A stretch of DNA of 64,000 nucleotides. It comes from Ideonella sp. (GTDB taxonomy: Bacteria > Pseudomonadota > Gammaproteobacteria > Burkholderiales > Burkholderiaceae_C). Made by a program: the position numbers and the translations under genes. The notes beneath the pieces were generated by a model. It had not been told where the DNA came from, ran no database searches, and worked only from the letters and a program-made list of their open reading frames with translations. Below, piece after piece: positions 11,801 to 19,884 of this stretch; within the stretch, counting starts at the first letter, position 1; every line of letters starts with the position of its first letter. The stretch is taken from contig JADKIA010000003.1 in NCBI GenBank assembly GCA_016721465.1, positions 434,001 to 498,000 on the forward strand. Reading direction: 5' to 3'.

Positions 11801-11924
11801 CGAACTGCCCATCGACGGCGCCAGCCGGATCGCCAACGCACCACCGGAGCTGACCGACCTGTGCCGCATCATCACCCAGGTGCATGCCCGGCATGGCTAC
11901 CTGCTGAGCCCGGTGGGGGAGTGA
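8817..11924 (+). CDS. ygfK: YgfK-type multidomain iron-sulfur flavoprotein (annotated elsewhere as putative selenate reductase subunit)
   Basis: 1035 residues, strong GAGGAG site. Domain order: residues 1-430 resemble a dihydroorotate-dehydrogenase-like flavin barrel; 457-515 a GltD-type cysteine region (CVSACAIHQDIPEY, CDHQCQANC); FAD Rossmann loop at about 554-590 (VAVIGMGPAGLSAGYF); NADPH loop at about 683-715 (VAVVGAGNTAMDCARAA); a C-terminal ferredoxin-like region with C901, C904, C908, C911, C915 and a second group C941, C944, C947, C951. The protein therefore links NAD(P)H to a flavin site through [4Fe-4S] clusters, as in dihydropyrimidine dehydrogenase and glutamate synthase small subunit. 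In gut bacteria ygfK is required for anaerobic urate use; reduction of a purine-derived ring is the probable job. Direct selenate reduction is an old label I would not rely on. It ends 5 nt before ssnA. Confidence 0.93.
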   Translation: MSDIMRPVPFEGLLARIFGEYKASRSIFDIAENQFYRKPDDRLIQVFGETCETPVGPAAGPHTQLAQNIVVSWLTGGRFIELKTVQIMDRLEIAKPCIDAEDECYNTEWSTEYTLPKAFDEYLKAWFALHLLEEVFDPRGEAQAKSFSFNMSVGYNLEGIQQAPMQAFIDGMIDARQHPRFAEYVGTLEKWVNDEAFISDLGLEGRKARLQSLPGRIGSKIARGVTLSTMHGCPPHEIEAICRYMLEQKSLNTFVKLNPTLLGFDRVREILDTCGFDHLKIKQASFAHDLPLEQAKSMLRRLLKLSQDKQLSFGVKLTNTLGAVNGKGVLPGEEFYMSGRALFPLSINVAAILSREFNGELPVSYSGGASLFNIKDIFETGIRPITMATDLLKPGGYLRLLECVKALDASDAWPMTRIDVARLEALAAQSLTAEYTQKAWRSSDVIDTGSALPLTDCFVAPCVSACAIHQDIPEYIHLLAQERYADALDLIYQRNALPAITGHICDHQCQANCTRLDYDSPLKIRDLKKVALEQGWAEYHKRWHKPAGSGSRHPVAVIGMGPAGLSAGYFLARAGHPVTLFEREASAGGVCEHIVPRFRLPEALVRHDIDFVAEHGVKFEYGCDPQLSVDQLKAQGFEYVLIGIGADKNSGVQLEGSHPKVFKSLSFLRRFNQGEALDLGAHVAVVGAGNTAMDCARAALRVPGVQDVTVVYRRSRNEVPAYPEEVDEALEDGVKFRFLTNPERFDADGTLTCRVMALGSPDEKGRRRPVATDETIGLRMDALITAIGEQADVDVLGAMGVPLDAMGRPAVDAQTGETARANVFLIGDALKGPATIVSAIGDARRATDVILRRESLKSHHGDKYWLNASPAEITARKGAVVVNIVKKHELQAFVRQEGERCLQCNYVCGKCVDVCPNRANIAVAVPGFKDRFQTLHLDAFCNECGNCASFCPWQGRPYRDKVTIFSLRQDFDNSSNAGFLVEGSSVRVRHGEKIYELPIDGASRIANAPPELTDLCRIITQVHARHGYLLSPVGE

Positions 11925-11929
11925 CGGCC

Positions 11930-13276
11930 ATGCTGATCCTGCAGAACGTCACCGCCGTGCAGTTCGAGCCGGCGCAGGTGCAAGAGGGTGTCGACATCGC
12001 GGTCGAAGGCTCGCTGATCAAGGCGGTGGGCAACCAGCTGGCGGCCCGGTACCCGCAGGCCCAGGTGCGGGACATGCATGGCCGCCTCGCCATGCCTGGC
12101 ATCGTCTGCGCGCACAACCATTTCTACTCGGGTCTGGCGCGCGGCATCATGGCCCACATCCAGCCGTGCCCGGACTTCATCTCCACGCTGAAGAACCTGT
12201 GGTGGCGGCTGGACCGTGCGCTGGACGAAGAGTCGCTGTACTTGAGCGGCCTGGTCTGCTCGCTCGAAGCCATCAAGAGCGGTTGCACGGCGGTCATCGA
12301 CCACCACGCCTCGCCCAACTTCATTGCCGGCTCGCTGAACACCTTGCGCCGGGGCTTCCTCGAAGCCGGGCTGCGCGGCATTACCTGCTACGAAACCACG
12401 CACCGCAACCACGGGGAAGCCGAGTTGCAGGCCGGCGTCGACGAGAACCTGGCGTTCGCCCGGCAGATCGACGCCGCCAAGGCCAAGGGCGACGAGCCCC
12501 ATCTGGTGGAGGCCATGATCGGTGCGCACGCGCCCTTCACGATCTCGCGCCGGGGCATGGAACTGCTGGCCGATGCCGTGCGGTCCACCGGCCGCGGTCT
12601 GCACATCCACGTGGCCGAGGACCGCTACGACGTCTCGCATGGCCACGACGTGTATGGGCAGGATCTGATCGAACGCCTGGCCTCGCATGGGCTGATCAAC
12701 GACAGGACCCTGGTCGCCCACGGCCTGCACCTGTCGGATGCCGACATCGCGATCCTCAATGCGCAGGACGCCTTCCTGGTGCACAACCCACGGTCGAACA
12801 TGAACAACCAGGTGGGCTACAACAACAAGCTGGGCGCGTACCGCAACCTGGCCTTGGGCACCGATGGCATCGGCGCCGACATGTTCGAGGAGTTGAAGTT
12901 TGCCTTCTTCAAGCACCGCGACGCGGGCGGGCCGCTGTGGCCGGACAGCTTCATGCGCTTCCTGTGGAACGGCAACCGGATCCTCGAGCGCAGCTTCGGC
13001 TCGCGCTTCGGCCGGCTGGAGGCCGGCTTCAAGGCCGACCTGACGATCTGCGACGGCGACTGCCCGACACCGCTGGTGGCGCAGAACATCGGCGGCCATC
13101 TGGCCTTCGGCATGGGGTCGGGCGCCGTCGACAGCGTCATGGTCGACGGCCACCTGGTCTACGAGCACCGCCGCTTCCCCTTCGACGTGGCGCCGATCTA
13201 CGCCGCCGCGCGCCAGGCGGCAGCGGCGTTGTGGACGCGCATGGACGAACTCGACAGGGCCGGGGCCGCGCCATGA
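11930..13276 (+). CDS. ssnA: SsnA family amidohydrolase
   Basis: 448 residues. Metal-dependent amidohydrolase of the chlorohydrolase/guanine deaminase branch: H62 and H64 in AHNHFYSGL, HIHVAED, VAHGLHL, and the metal Asp in LGTDGIGADMFEE. The N-terminal MLILQNVTAVQ and MPGIVCAHNHFYSG match E. coli SsnA closely. The family hydrolyses C-N bonds in rings or exocyclic amines. Within the cluster it should open or deaminate a purine-derived intermediate. The E. coli gene was first noticed for an effect on stationary-phase viability, which says little about its reaction. It starts 5 nt after ygfK, and its stop overlaps the hyuA start (ATGA), so the three are translationally linked. Confidence 0.93.
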   Translation: MLILQNVTAVQFEPAQVQEGVDIAVEGSLIKAVGNQLAARYPQAQVRDMHGRLAMPGIVCAHNHFYSGLARGIMAHIQPCPDFISTLKNLWWRLDRALDEESLYLSGLVCSLEAIKSGCTAVIDHHASPNFIAGSLNTLRRGFLEAGLRGITCYETTHRNHGEAELQAGVDENLAFARQIDAAKAKGDEPHLVEAMIGAHAPFTISRRGMELLADAVRSTGRGLHIHVAEDRYDVSHGHDVYGQDLIERLASHGLINDRTLVAHGLHLSDADIAILNAQDAFLVHNPRSNMNNQVGYNNKLGAYRNLALGTDGIGADMFEELKFAFFKHRDAGGPLWPDSFMRFLWNGNRILERSFGSRFGRLEAGFKADLTICDGDCPTPLVAQNIGGHLAFGMGSGAVDSVMVDGHLVYEHRRFPFDVAPIYAAARQAAAALWTRMDELDRAGAAP

Positions 13277-14679
13277 GCCATGCCACGCTGGTCCGCAACG
13301 GCCGCATCGTCACCGCAGGCGATGATTTCGTCGCCGACCTCCTGATCGAAGGCGGCCGCATCGAGGCCATCGGCAGGGCCTTGCCCAGCGGCCCTGGCAT
13401 GTCCGTGCACGACGCCACCGGCCTGCTGGTGCTGCCAGGTGCCGTGGACGTGCACACGCACCTGGATTCGGCCACGCCCACGGCCAGCACGGTGGACGAC
13501 TTCGCCGCCGGCACACGCGCGGCCGCGTTTGGCGGCACCACCACGGTGGTCGACTACTGCACGCCGCCGCCCGGCGCCAGCCTGATGGCCGGCCTCGAGG
13601 ACTGGCACCGGCGCCGGGCGAATGCGTGCGTCGATGTCGGCGCGCACATGATCGTGCTCGATGCCGGCGCCGCCACGCTGGCCGAGATGAAGACCCTGGT
13701 CGAGCGCGAAGGCATCAGCAGCTTCAAGTTCTTCATGGCCTACCCCGGCGCATTGATGCTCGAAGACGGCGCGCTGTTCACCGCGCTGCGTGCCGCCGGT
13801 GCACTGGGCGCACTGAGCTGCGTGCACGCCGAAAACGGCCCGGTCATCCAAAGCCTGGTGCAGGCGGCATTGGCCCAGGGCCAGACCGCGCCGCGCCACC
13901 ACGCGCTGACCCGCCCGGCCCTGCTCGAAGGCGAGGCCGCGCAACGCGCGATCGACCTGGCCGAACTGGCCCAAGCCCCGTTGTACGTCGTGCACCTGTC
14001 CACCGCGCAGGCCTTGCAGGCGGTGCAGCGGGCGCGGCAGCGTGGCCTGCCGGTGCATGCCGAGACCTGCCCGCAGTACCTGCTGCTGGATGACTCGGTC
14101 TACGCAGGCGAAGGCTTTGAAGGCGCCAAGTACGTGATGTCGCCGCCGATACGCCATGCCAGCCACGGCGTGGCGCTGTGGCGCGGTCTGCAAGCGGGCG
14201 ACATCCAGACGGTGGCCACCGACCACTGTGCCTTCACCTACGGCGAGCAGCCGCACGGCCTGCGCCACTCCAAGCGCCTGGGGCTGGCCGCCTTCAACCG
14301 CATCCCCAACGGCGCCCCGGGCCTGGAGACGCGGCTGGAGCTGATGCACGACGCCGCGGTGCTGCAGCATGGCCTGTCGCTGCACCGTCTTGTCGACCTG
14401 CTGGCCACGGCACCGGCGCGCCTGTTCGGCCTGTTTCCGCGCAAGGGCACGGTGGCCGTGGGCAGCGATGCCGACCTGGTGCTGTTCGACCCGCACGAGC
14501 GCTGGACGGTGCGCGCCGCCGCGCACCACAGCTTGAGCGACTACTCGCTGTTCGAAGGCCGCCCGGTCACCGGTCGGGTGAAGAAGGTCTTCCTGCGTGG
14601 GCAGTGCATCGTCGATGGGCCGCACTGGCTGGGCCGCGAAGGCATGGGACAGTATCTTTCGCGCGCCGCCTCTGGCTGA
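13273..14679 (+). CDS. hyuA: Hydantoinase/dihydropyrimidinase (HyuA-type)
   Basis: 468 residues; start overlaps the ssnA stop by 4 nt. Cyclic amidohydrolase with H61 and H63 in VDVHTHLD, the lysine expected to be carboxylated (K152 in SSFKFFMAYPG), CVHAENG, YVVHLST and ATDHCAF. All ligands of the dinuclear metal site appear present. It hydrolyses six- or five-membered cyclic ureides to N-carbamoyl amino acids, which the carbamoylase upstream can then cleave. E. coli HyuA is D-phenylhydantoinase and sits in the same cluster. It is the last gene of the operon: the next gene is on the opposite strand, 53 nt away, with no obvious T-rich terminator between. Confidence 0.93.
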   Translation: MSHATLVRNGRIVTAGDDFVADLLIEGGRIEAIGRALPSGPGMSVHDATGLLVLPGAVDVHTHLDSATPTASTVDDFAAGTRAAAFGGTTTVVDYCTPPPGASLMAGLEDWHRRRANACVDVGAHMIVLDAGAATLAEMKTLVEREGISSFKFFMAYPGALMLEDGALFTALRAAGALGALSCVHAENGPVIQSLVQAALAQGQTAPRHHALTRPALLEGEAAQRAIDLAELAQAPLYVVHLSTAQALQAVQRARQRGLPVHAETCPQYLLLDDSVYAGEGFEGAKYVMSPPIRHASHGVALWRGLQAGDIQTVATDHCAFTYGEQPHGLRHSKRLGLAAFNRIPNGAPGLETRLELMHDAAVLQHGLSLHRLVDLLATAPARLFGLFPRKGTVAVGSDADLVLFDPHERWTVRAAAHHSLSDYSLFEGRPVTGRVKKVFLRGQCIVDGPHWLGREGMGQYLSRAASG

Positions 14680-14732
14680 GCGGCGGTTCAGCGTCACGGC
14701 CTCGTTGAGCGTGCCAGGCGCGTCGCGCCCCC

Positions 14733-16649
14733 TCAAATCTGCACGCGGGTGCCCAGTTCGACGACGGCGTTGTCGGGCAGGTGGAAGTACTCGACCACGC
14801 TGCCGGCGTTCTTGCTCATCACCGCGAACAGGCGCTCGCGCCAGTTGGCCATGCCGCCGCCCTCAGTGGGCACGACCGTTTCGCGGCTCAGGAAGTAGCT
14901 CGTCTCGAACAGCGGAATGTCCAGGCCGTGCGGCCGGGTCAGTGCCAGTGCCTTGGGCACGTCCGGCGTGTTCATGAATCCGAAGTGCAGGGTGACGCGC
15001 CAGAAGTCGCGCGCCAGCGGATGCACTTCCACCCGGTGGGCCATGCCGATCCAGGGCACGTCATGGAAGCTCACCGTGAGCACCACGTTGCGCTGGTGCA
15101 GCACCTGGTTGTGCTTGAGGTTGTGCATCAGTGCCTGGGGCACGGTGTCGGGGTCGGCCACCGCATAGACCGCGGTGCGTTCCGCGCGGTTCACCGTGCT
15201 GCGGTCCAGCGCGTCGATGAAAGGCTGCAGTGCGAGCCCGTCGCTTCGGATGCTCGCCACCAACAACTCGCGGCCGCGGGCCCAGGTGCTCATCATCACG
15301 AACAGCAGCAGGCCCATCGCCAACGGGAACCAGCCGCCGTCGAAGAACTTGACCGCGCAGCCCGCCACCAGCAGCAAGTCGAAGGCGAGGAAGAACAGCG
15401 TGGCGCCGATCGCCAGCGGCGCCGGCAGTCGCCAGCCGTGTCGCACGACGAAGTAGGTGAGCACGGTGGTGATCAGCATGGTGACGGTCACCGCGATGCC
15501 GTAGGCCGCCGCCAGCGCCGACGAGCTGCCGAAGTACAGCACGGCCACCACCACGCCGCCCAGCAGCGCCCAGTTCACCACCGGCACATAGATCTGCCCG
15601 GCCTCGCGCGCCGACGTGTGGCGCACCGCCATGCGCGGCAGGTAGCCGAGCTGGATGGCCTGGCGCGTCATCGAGTAGGCGCCCGAGATCACCGCCTGTG
15701 ACGCGATGATCGCGGCCAGCGTGGCCAGTCCCACGGCCGGCAGCACCCAGGCGTCGGGAAACAGCTTGAAGAACGGGTTCTCGATGGCCGCCGGGTCACT
15801 CATCAGCAGCGCGCCCTGGCCCAGGTAGTTCAGCGCCAGCGAGGGCAGCACCAGGCCGGTCCAGGCCAGGCGAATCGGCTTGCGGCCGAAGTGGCCCATG
15901 TCGGCATACAGCGCCTCGGCACCGGTGAGCGCCAGCACGATGGCACCGACGGCGGCCAGCACGTGCCAGCCGCGCGCCATCAGGAACGCACCCGCTTCGA
16001 TCGGGTTCAGCGCCGCCAGGATGGCCGGCTGTTGCGCAACGTGTGCGACGCCGGTCACCGCCAGCGTGGTGAACCAGAGCACGATCACCGGGCCGAAGAC
16101 GCGACCGACCACCGCGGTGCCGAAGCGTTGCACGATGAAAAGGCCCAGCAGCACTGCCAGCGAGAACGGCACGACATAGGGCTTGAGCGCTGGCGTGACC
16201 ACCTCCAGCCCTTCCATTGCGCCCAGCACCGAGATGGCCGGCGTGATGATGCTGTCGCCATAGAACAGCGTGGCGCCGAACACCCCCAGCAACAGCAGCG
16301 TGGCACGCAGCTGCGGCTGGTCGGCCACGGCCTTGGCGGCCAGCGCGGTGAGCGCCAGGCCGCCGCCTTCGCCGCGGTTGTCGGCGCGCAGGATCAGCAC
16401 CACGTACTTCAGCGTCACCACCAGCATCAGCGCCCAGAAGATCGCCGACACCGCGCCGATGAGGTTGGGCGCATTCAGCGCCACGCCGGTGGCCGGCAGG
16501 AAGATCTCCTTGACGGTGTAGAGCGGGCTGGTGCCGATGTCGCCATACACCACGCCGATGGCGCCCAGCGTCAGCGCGGCCAGGCCATGGCCGCGGGGTT
16601 GGGACAACGGTGCGTCGGTGTCGGGCAGCGTGCTGGCGTTGTTGCTCAT
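14733..16649 (-). CDS. kup: Kup low-affinity potassium uptake protein
   Basis: 638 residues, the usual Kup length. The signature YGDIGTSPLYTVKE lies near residue 35, followed by about 12 hydrophobic segments and a cytoplasmic C-terminal domain of about 190 residues ending VVELGTRVQI. Kup imports K+ with protons across the inner membrane. The ATG (16649) overlaps the stop of the SPFH gene in the form ATGA, so translation is coupled. An open frame continues upstream into the SPFH gene in another reading frame, but the MSNNAST start is the sensible one. An orphan KdpDE-like system lies 4 kb away on the same strand, but no kdpFABC pump is seen in the window. Confidence 0.95.
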   Translation of the reverse strand: MSNNASTLPDTDAPLSQPRGHGLAALTLGAIGVVYGDIGTSPLYTVKEIFLPATGVALNAPNLIGAVSAIFWALMLVVTLKYVVLILRADNRGEGGGLALTALAAKAVADQPQLRATLLLLGVFGATLFYGDSIITPAISVLGAMEGLEVVTPALKPYVVPFSLAVLLGLFIVQRFGTAVVGRVFGPVIVLWFTTLAVTGVAHVAQQPAILAALNPIEAGAFLMARGWHVLAAVGAIVLALTGAEALYADMGHFGRKPIRLAWTGLVLPSLALNYLGQGALLMSDPAAIENPFFKLFPDAWVLPAVGLATLAAIIASQAVISGAYSMTRQAIQLGYLPRMAVRHTSAREAGQIYVPVVNWALLGGVVVAVLYFGSSSALAAAYGIAVTVTMLITTVLTYFVVRHGWRLPAPLAIGATLFFLAFDLLLVAGCAVKFFDGGWFPLAMGLLLFVMMSTWARGRELLVASIRSDGLALQPFIDALDRSTVNRAERTAVYAVADPDTVPQALMHNLKHNQVLHQRNVVLTVSFHDVPWIGMAHRVEVHPLARDFWRVTLHFGFMNTPDVPKALALTRPHGLDIPLFETSYFLSRETVVPTEGGGMANWRERLFAVMSKNAGSVVEYFHLPDNAVVELGTRVQI

Positions 16650-17572
16650 TTGGTGGCGACGCTCTGTGGTGTGAAGAAGGGAATGGGCGCACCGGCGTAG
16701 ATCGAGGTCGGCAGCGCACCGTTCCAACGCTCGGCCTTGACATGCTCCACCTCGATGCGGCGCAGCTCGAGCACGTCGCGGTTCTGCGCCAGCGCGGCGT
16801 TCTGGATCTTCAGTGCCTCGGCCTGCGCGGTGGCGACCTTCAGGTTGGCGTAGGCCTCGCCGTCGGCCTTGGCCTTCAGCGCGGTGGCCTCCGCCTCGGC
16901 AATGGCCACCTTCTGCTTCTGCTCGGCCTCCACCGTGCGCAGCTTGTTCTCGGCCGCCAGGCGCAGCTGGTCCTGCGTCACCTTCTGGTTGATCGCGGAC
17001 ATGTAGTCGGCGCTGAACGCGAAGTTGCGCATGTCCACGTTGATCACCTGCGCGCCGTAGACGGCCAGCTTGGCGCGCAGCGCCGTGATGATGTCGCCCG
17101 ACACTTGTGCGCGCTTGGCGATCAGGTCGGGTGCGTTGTAGCGCGCGGTGACGGCCTTGAAGATCTCCTGCGTGGCGGTCTGCACGTAGGACATCAGGTT
17201 GCCGTCGTGGCTGTACTTCTCGAACACCTCGGCCACGCGGTCGGTCTGGATGCTGTAGCGCACCGTGAGGCTCACCTTCACCGGTTGCGTGTCGCTGGTG
17301 GAGCCCTCGGCGTTCTCCACCGTGGCCTCTTCGGCGCGGATGTTGAAGATGCTCAGCGTCTGCCAGGGCCACAGCAGCGTGAAGCCCTCGGCCTCGATGC
17401 TGCGGATGGCACCGCCCACGGTGATCACGCCGCGGTGGCCGGTGGGCACCGTGCGCAGCGGCCAGAGCCAGACCAGCGCCGCGAAGACGACCCAGGCCAG
17501 GGCAATGTCACGTCCGATGCTGCCGACGCGGGTGCGCCCGTGCTCGTCGGCATAGCGGTCTTTGAGACTCAT
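16646..17572 (-). CDS. SPFH/prohibitin (band 7) domain membrane protein
   Basis: 308 residues. One N-terminal membrane segment (about 22-42), then the SPFH fold with TVPTGHRGVITVGG and the prohibitin-like stretch NLMSYVQTATQEIFKAVTARY, then an alanine/glutamate-rich coiled coil (about 205-275, AENKLRTVEAEQKQK). This matches prohibitin-type rather than flotillin-type proteins. Such proteins form membrane-bound rings that organise membrane proteins or proteases. It overlaps kup by 4 nt, suggesting a link to Kup assembly or stability, which is an inference. There is no Shine-Dalgarno sequence; a perfect hairpin ends 6 nt before the ATG. Confidence 0.88.
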   Translation of the reverse strand: MSLKDRYADEHGRTRVGSIGRDIALAWVVFAALVWLWPLRTVPTGHRGVITVGGAIRSIEAEGFTLLWPWQTLSIFNIRAEEATVENAEGSTSDTQPVKVSLTVRYSIQTDRVAEVFEKYSHDGNLMSYVQTATQEIFKAVTARYNAPDLIAKRAQVSGDIITALRAKLAVYGAQVINVDMRNFAFSADYMSAINQKVTQDQLRLAAENKLRTVEAEQKQKVAIAEAEATALKAKADGEAYANLKVATAQAEALKIQNAALAQNRDVLELRRIEVEHVKAERWNGALPTSIYAGAPIPFFTPQSVATK

Positions 17573-17578
17573 ACAAGT

Positions 17579-17601
17579 GCGCCGGCGGGTTTGGCCGGCG
17601 C
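17579..17601 (-). other. Perfect stem-loop immediately upstream of the SPFH start codon
   Basis: GCGCCGGC and GCCGGCGC form an 8-bp perfect stem around a 7-nt loop. On the minus strand its 3' edge is 6 nt before the SPFH ATG, exactly where a ribosome site would be expected. No T-run follows, so it is not a standard terminator for the upstream remnant gene. It may block or shape translation initiation of the SPFH-kup pair, or terminate transcription from the upstream pseudogene poorly. Confidence 0.5.
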
Positions 17602-17637
17602 AGTGGTTGCGGGAGACTCAGCTTGCCGTGGTCGGCA

Positions 17638-18825
17638 TCAGGAAGGCATAAGGGTCCGGTCTGCCGCTTCAGGCCGCAGGTCGTACAGCTGCGCCGGGCC
17701 GCCTGGCCGACGCGCGACGGGGGCCGGCGAGCGATCCGCCTCAGGCCCATCGCGCCAAAGCGCAGGATCGACGCGTTGCCCGTGGACGCGTATCCGGTCG
17801 GCCAGCAGCCGCTCGCGCGGCGTGTCCGGCGGGACCATGGACGGGCCGCCGACGATCACACAGCGGAGCTCACCCGCCTGGACCATTCGCTCGAGCTGGC
17901 TCGGCGTCAGGATCGGATCGCGGCCCAGGCAGCCGCCCATGGCCATCACCGACTCGCCAGTGCGCACGATGAGCGGCGCGGCCTGCAGTGCATTGGGCAC
18001 GGCGAGCAGAAAGCGCTCTGACCGGCGCTGGGCCCTGTGGAACTCAAGCAGCCTGTGCGCCCTCTGCCGCTCGCGCGCTGGCGGCGCCGCCACGGCCACG
18101 ACCACGGCCATGGCCACGGCCACGGCCATGTCCGTGTCCATGGTGCCGTCGATCAATCGGTGGATGTCCGCCGCTGGGGCGGCCACGTTGGGCCGGGCGA
18201 GCACGGTGCTGAGGGCCCAGGCCAGGGGCAGCGCCAAAGTGGCCAGCAGTGCCGAGATCGCCAGCCCGCTCGACAGGCGCCCGGCCCTGCGTTGCGGTGC
18301 CAACAGGTGCATCGCGGCAGCGGTGACCGTCAGCACACCAACCTCCGCCACGAGCATCGCGCCGGGCCAGCCCTGAAGTTGCCACGCCTGGTTGCACTGT
18401 TCGATGCCAGTATGCAGAGCGGCCATGACGAGCAACATGGCGGTCCCGGCCCAGGACCAAGCGCCGGCGTGCCAGCGCTGCCACAGCCATGACGCACCGA
18501 TGCCGCCCAGCGCGGCCAGTGGTGGGCCCAACACCGCCACGTAGTCGGTGTGAAACACGCCGCCCGCGAGACTGAACGCGACGGCGAAGGTGAACGCCCA
18601 ACCCGTCCACACCACGACCTGTGCCTGCGCTGCCGAAAGTCGGCGCGGCCTTTGCCAGGGCGAGCCACCCGATACCACGCCGGCGACGACCAGCGGCTCC
18701 CACCAGCCCATTTGCGCGACCAGGTGCGGCGTGGCCAGTCGCAGCGGACCGACGGGCGTCTTGTCCCACAAAGCAAGGTCTCTGGCGGCGTCGCGCGCGC
18801 GGCTTCGGAGGTGGCAGTCATCGGC
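17638..18825 (-). pseudogene. 5'-truncated GT39 (ArnT/YkcB-like) glycosyltransferase remnant
   Basis: The readable frame matches only the C-terminal half of bacterial GT39/PMT-type membrane glycosyltransferases: GPLRLATPHLVAQMGWWEPL, the GGVFHTDYVAVLGPPLAALG segment, further membrane helices, and the soluble tail with APLIVRTGESVMAMGG and DPILTPSQLERMV. These proteins are normally near 700 residues with the acidic catalytic motif and first eight or so helices at the N-terminus, none of which is present here. Family-like sequence begins near 18756, just inside the end of the FUSC gene, and no plausible start with a ribosome site precedes it; the first internal ATG is near 18711. A deletion joining the FUSC gene to the middle of the glycosyltransferase gene explains this. 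About 390 codons remain without stops, so the loss may be recent. Confidence 0.72.
18086..18142. repeat. Imperfect GGCCAC hexanucleotide repeat inside the glycosyltransferase remnant
   Basis: About nine imperfect units of GGCCAC, GACCAC and GGCCAT run head to tail. On the gene strand they encode an alternating Met/Ala/Val stretch before the C-terminal soluble tail. In intact family members this junction is often a low-complexity glycine-rich linker, so the repeat may have grown in a tolerant position; a slippage-prone tract fits a gene no longer under selection. Confidence 0.7.
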
Positions 18826-18827
18826 GA

Positions 18828-19877
18828 TCAGTGATCCGACGCCACCGGCTCGGCGCACCATCGAGCCAGTGCGGTCAAGTCTTGCACCAACAGTGCCACG
18901 CCAGGTGCCACCCATTGGGCGGCGCTCGATGCAGCGCCCTGGCCGCCAGGCGCAGCGGGCCGCATCAAAGCAAGCCCCTGCAACGCAGCGAGGTCAGCCC
19001 GCCCCTTGCCCATGAGCGTTTCGGACGTGCTGACCAGGGCACGCACGACCGGCCCCCGAAGCGCGCTGGCGGCGGGCGTCGCGACCTCGCTGGGCAAAAT
19101 GGCGATGAGCCGCGCCAGTGCACTCAGGTCGGTGAGCGTGCGACCGAGCAGGCGTGCTGCGAATTCGCACGAAGGCGTCGCGGGTGCTGTCCGCCGACCT
19201 CGCAGAACGCACCGGACTTGAAGGTCGGCCGACCGTCCCAGCATGCCGAGCCCGACCAGCGCCGTGCGCCAACGGCGGACATCGATGGCCGGCGGACTGT
19301 CGGCGGCGGATGACGTCATGGCTGCGAATTCGTCGGCCCACTGGCGCAGCTGTTCAGCGCAACCCGCGTCGAAGCGCTTCCGGGCGTGGAGGCCGCTTCC
19401 GGGAAGGGTCACCAAGACACCGGCCAGGACACCCACACCGATTTCGACGATTCGAAGCAGCGCCACGTGCCAGGCCGAGTGGTCGGCCGTGGCCGACGCC
19501 TGCATCACGATCAAGGCCGTGATCGGGGCGCTGCGCAAGCCCGGTGCCCATGTGCTGGCGAACGCCAGTGCGCCCACCACGGCCAGTGTGCCCGCGACGG
19601 CATTCAGACCACGGGCCTGCAATCCCACGCCCAGCAGGGCGACCACGGAACCGAGGGCGGCACCCCGCACACGATCCCAGCCCGCATCGAGTGTCGACGC
19701 CGTACCGGGGCGAACGACGATCAGCGTGCTCATCACGGCCCACCACCCACTGGGCAGTTGCAGCAGGCGGGACAGTGCCCAGGCGAGCACGACGCCGGCG
19801 GCCAACTGCCAGCCGCTTCGCGCCGACATCCGGGCGCGCCATGGTGCCGACCCCTGCGATCTCGTGCCCATGAACAT
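18828..19877 (-). CDS. FUSC family (aromatic acid exporter-like) membrane protein
   Basis: 349 residues from ATG 19877; a GTG at 19910 would overlap the MarR gene. Several helices occupy residues 20-150, with the family-like PSGWWAVMSTLIVVRPG and a GWDRVRGAALGSVVALLG segment, followed by a helical cytoplasmic region and no clear second membrane block. That makes it about half the length of full PET/AaeB exporters. FUSC proteins export aromatic acids or are of unknown substrate. It lies 7 nt after a MarR regulator stop, a classic regulator/exporter pairing in which a phenolic ligand would relieve repression. Its 3' end abuts the truncated glycosyltransferase. Confidence 0.8.
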   Translation of the reverse strand: MFMGTRSQGSAPWRARMSARSGWQLAAGVVLAWALSRLLQLPSGWWAVMSTLIVVRPGTASTLDAGWDRVRGAALGSVVALLGVGLQARGLNAVAGTLAVVGALAFASTWAPGLRSAPITALIVMQASATADHSAWHVALLRIVEIGVGVLAGVLVTLPGSGLHARKRFDAGCAEQLRQWADEFAAMTSSAADSPPAIDVRRWRTALVGLGMLGRSADLQVRCVLRGRRTAPATPSCEFAARLLGRTLTDLSALARLIAILPSEVATPAASALRGPVVRALVSTSETLMGKGRADLAALQGLALMRPAAPGGQGAASSAAQWVAPGVALLVQDLTALARWCAEPVASDH

Positions 19878-19884
19878 CGACCAA

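Noticed and set aside
14733..17372. Single long minus-strand frame spanning SPFH and kup as a possible fusion protein
   Set aside because: The SPFH motifs are in a different frame; the upstream part of this frame is a shadow. The two genes overlap by 4 nt instead.
18086..18142. Possible CRISPR-like or His-rich metal-binding repeat (HGHDHGHGHGH when read on the plus strand)
   Set aside because: Units are contiguous 6-mers with no spacers, and the plus-strand frame has no gene context; it is part of the minus-strand glycosyltransferase remnant.
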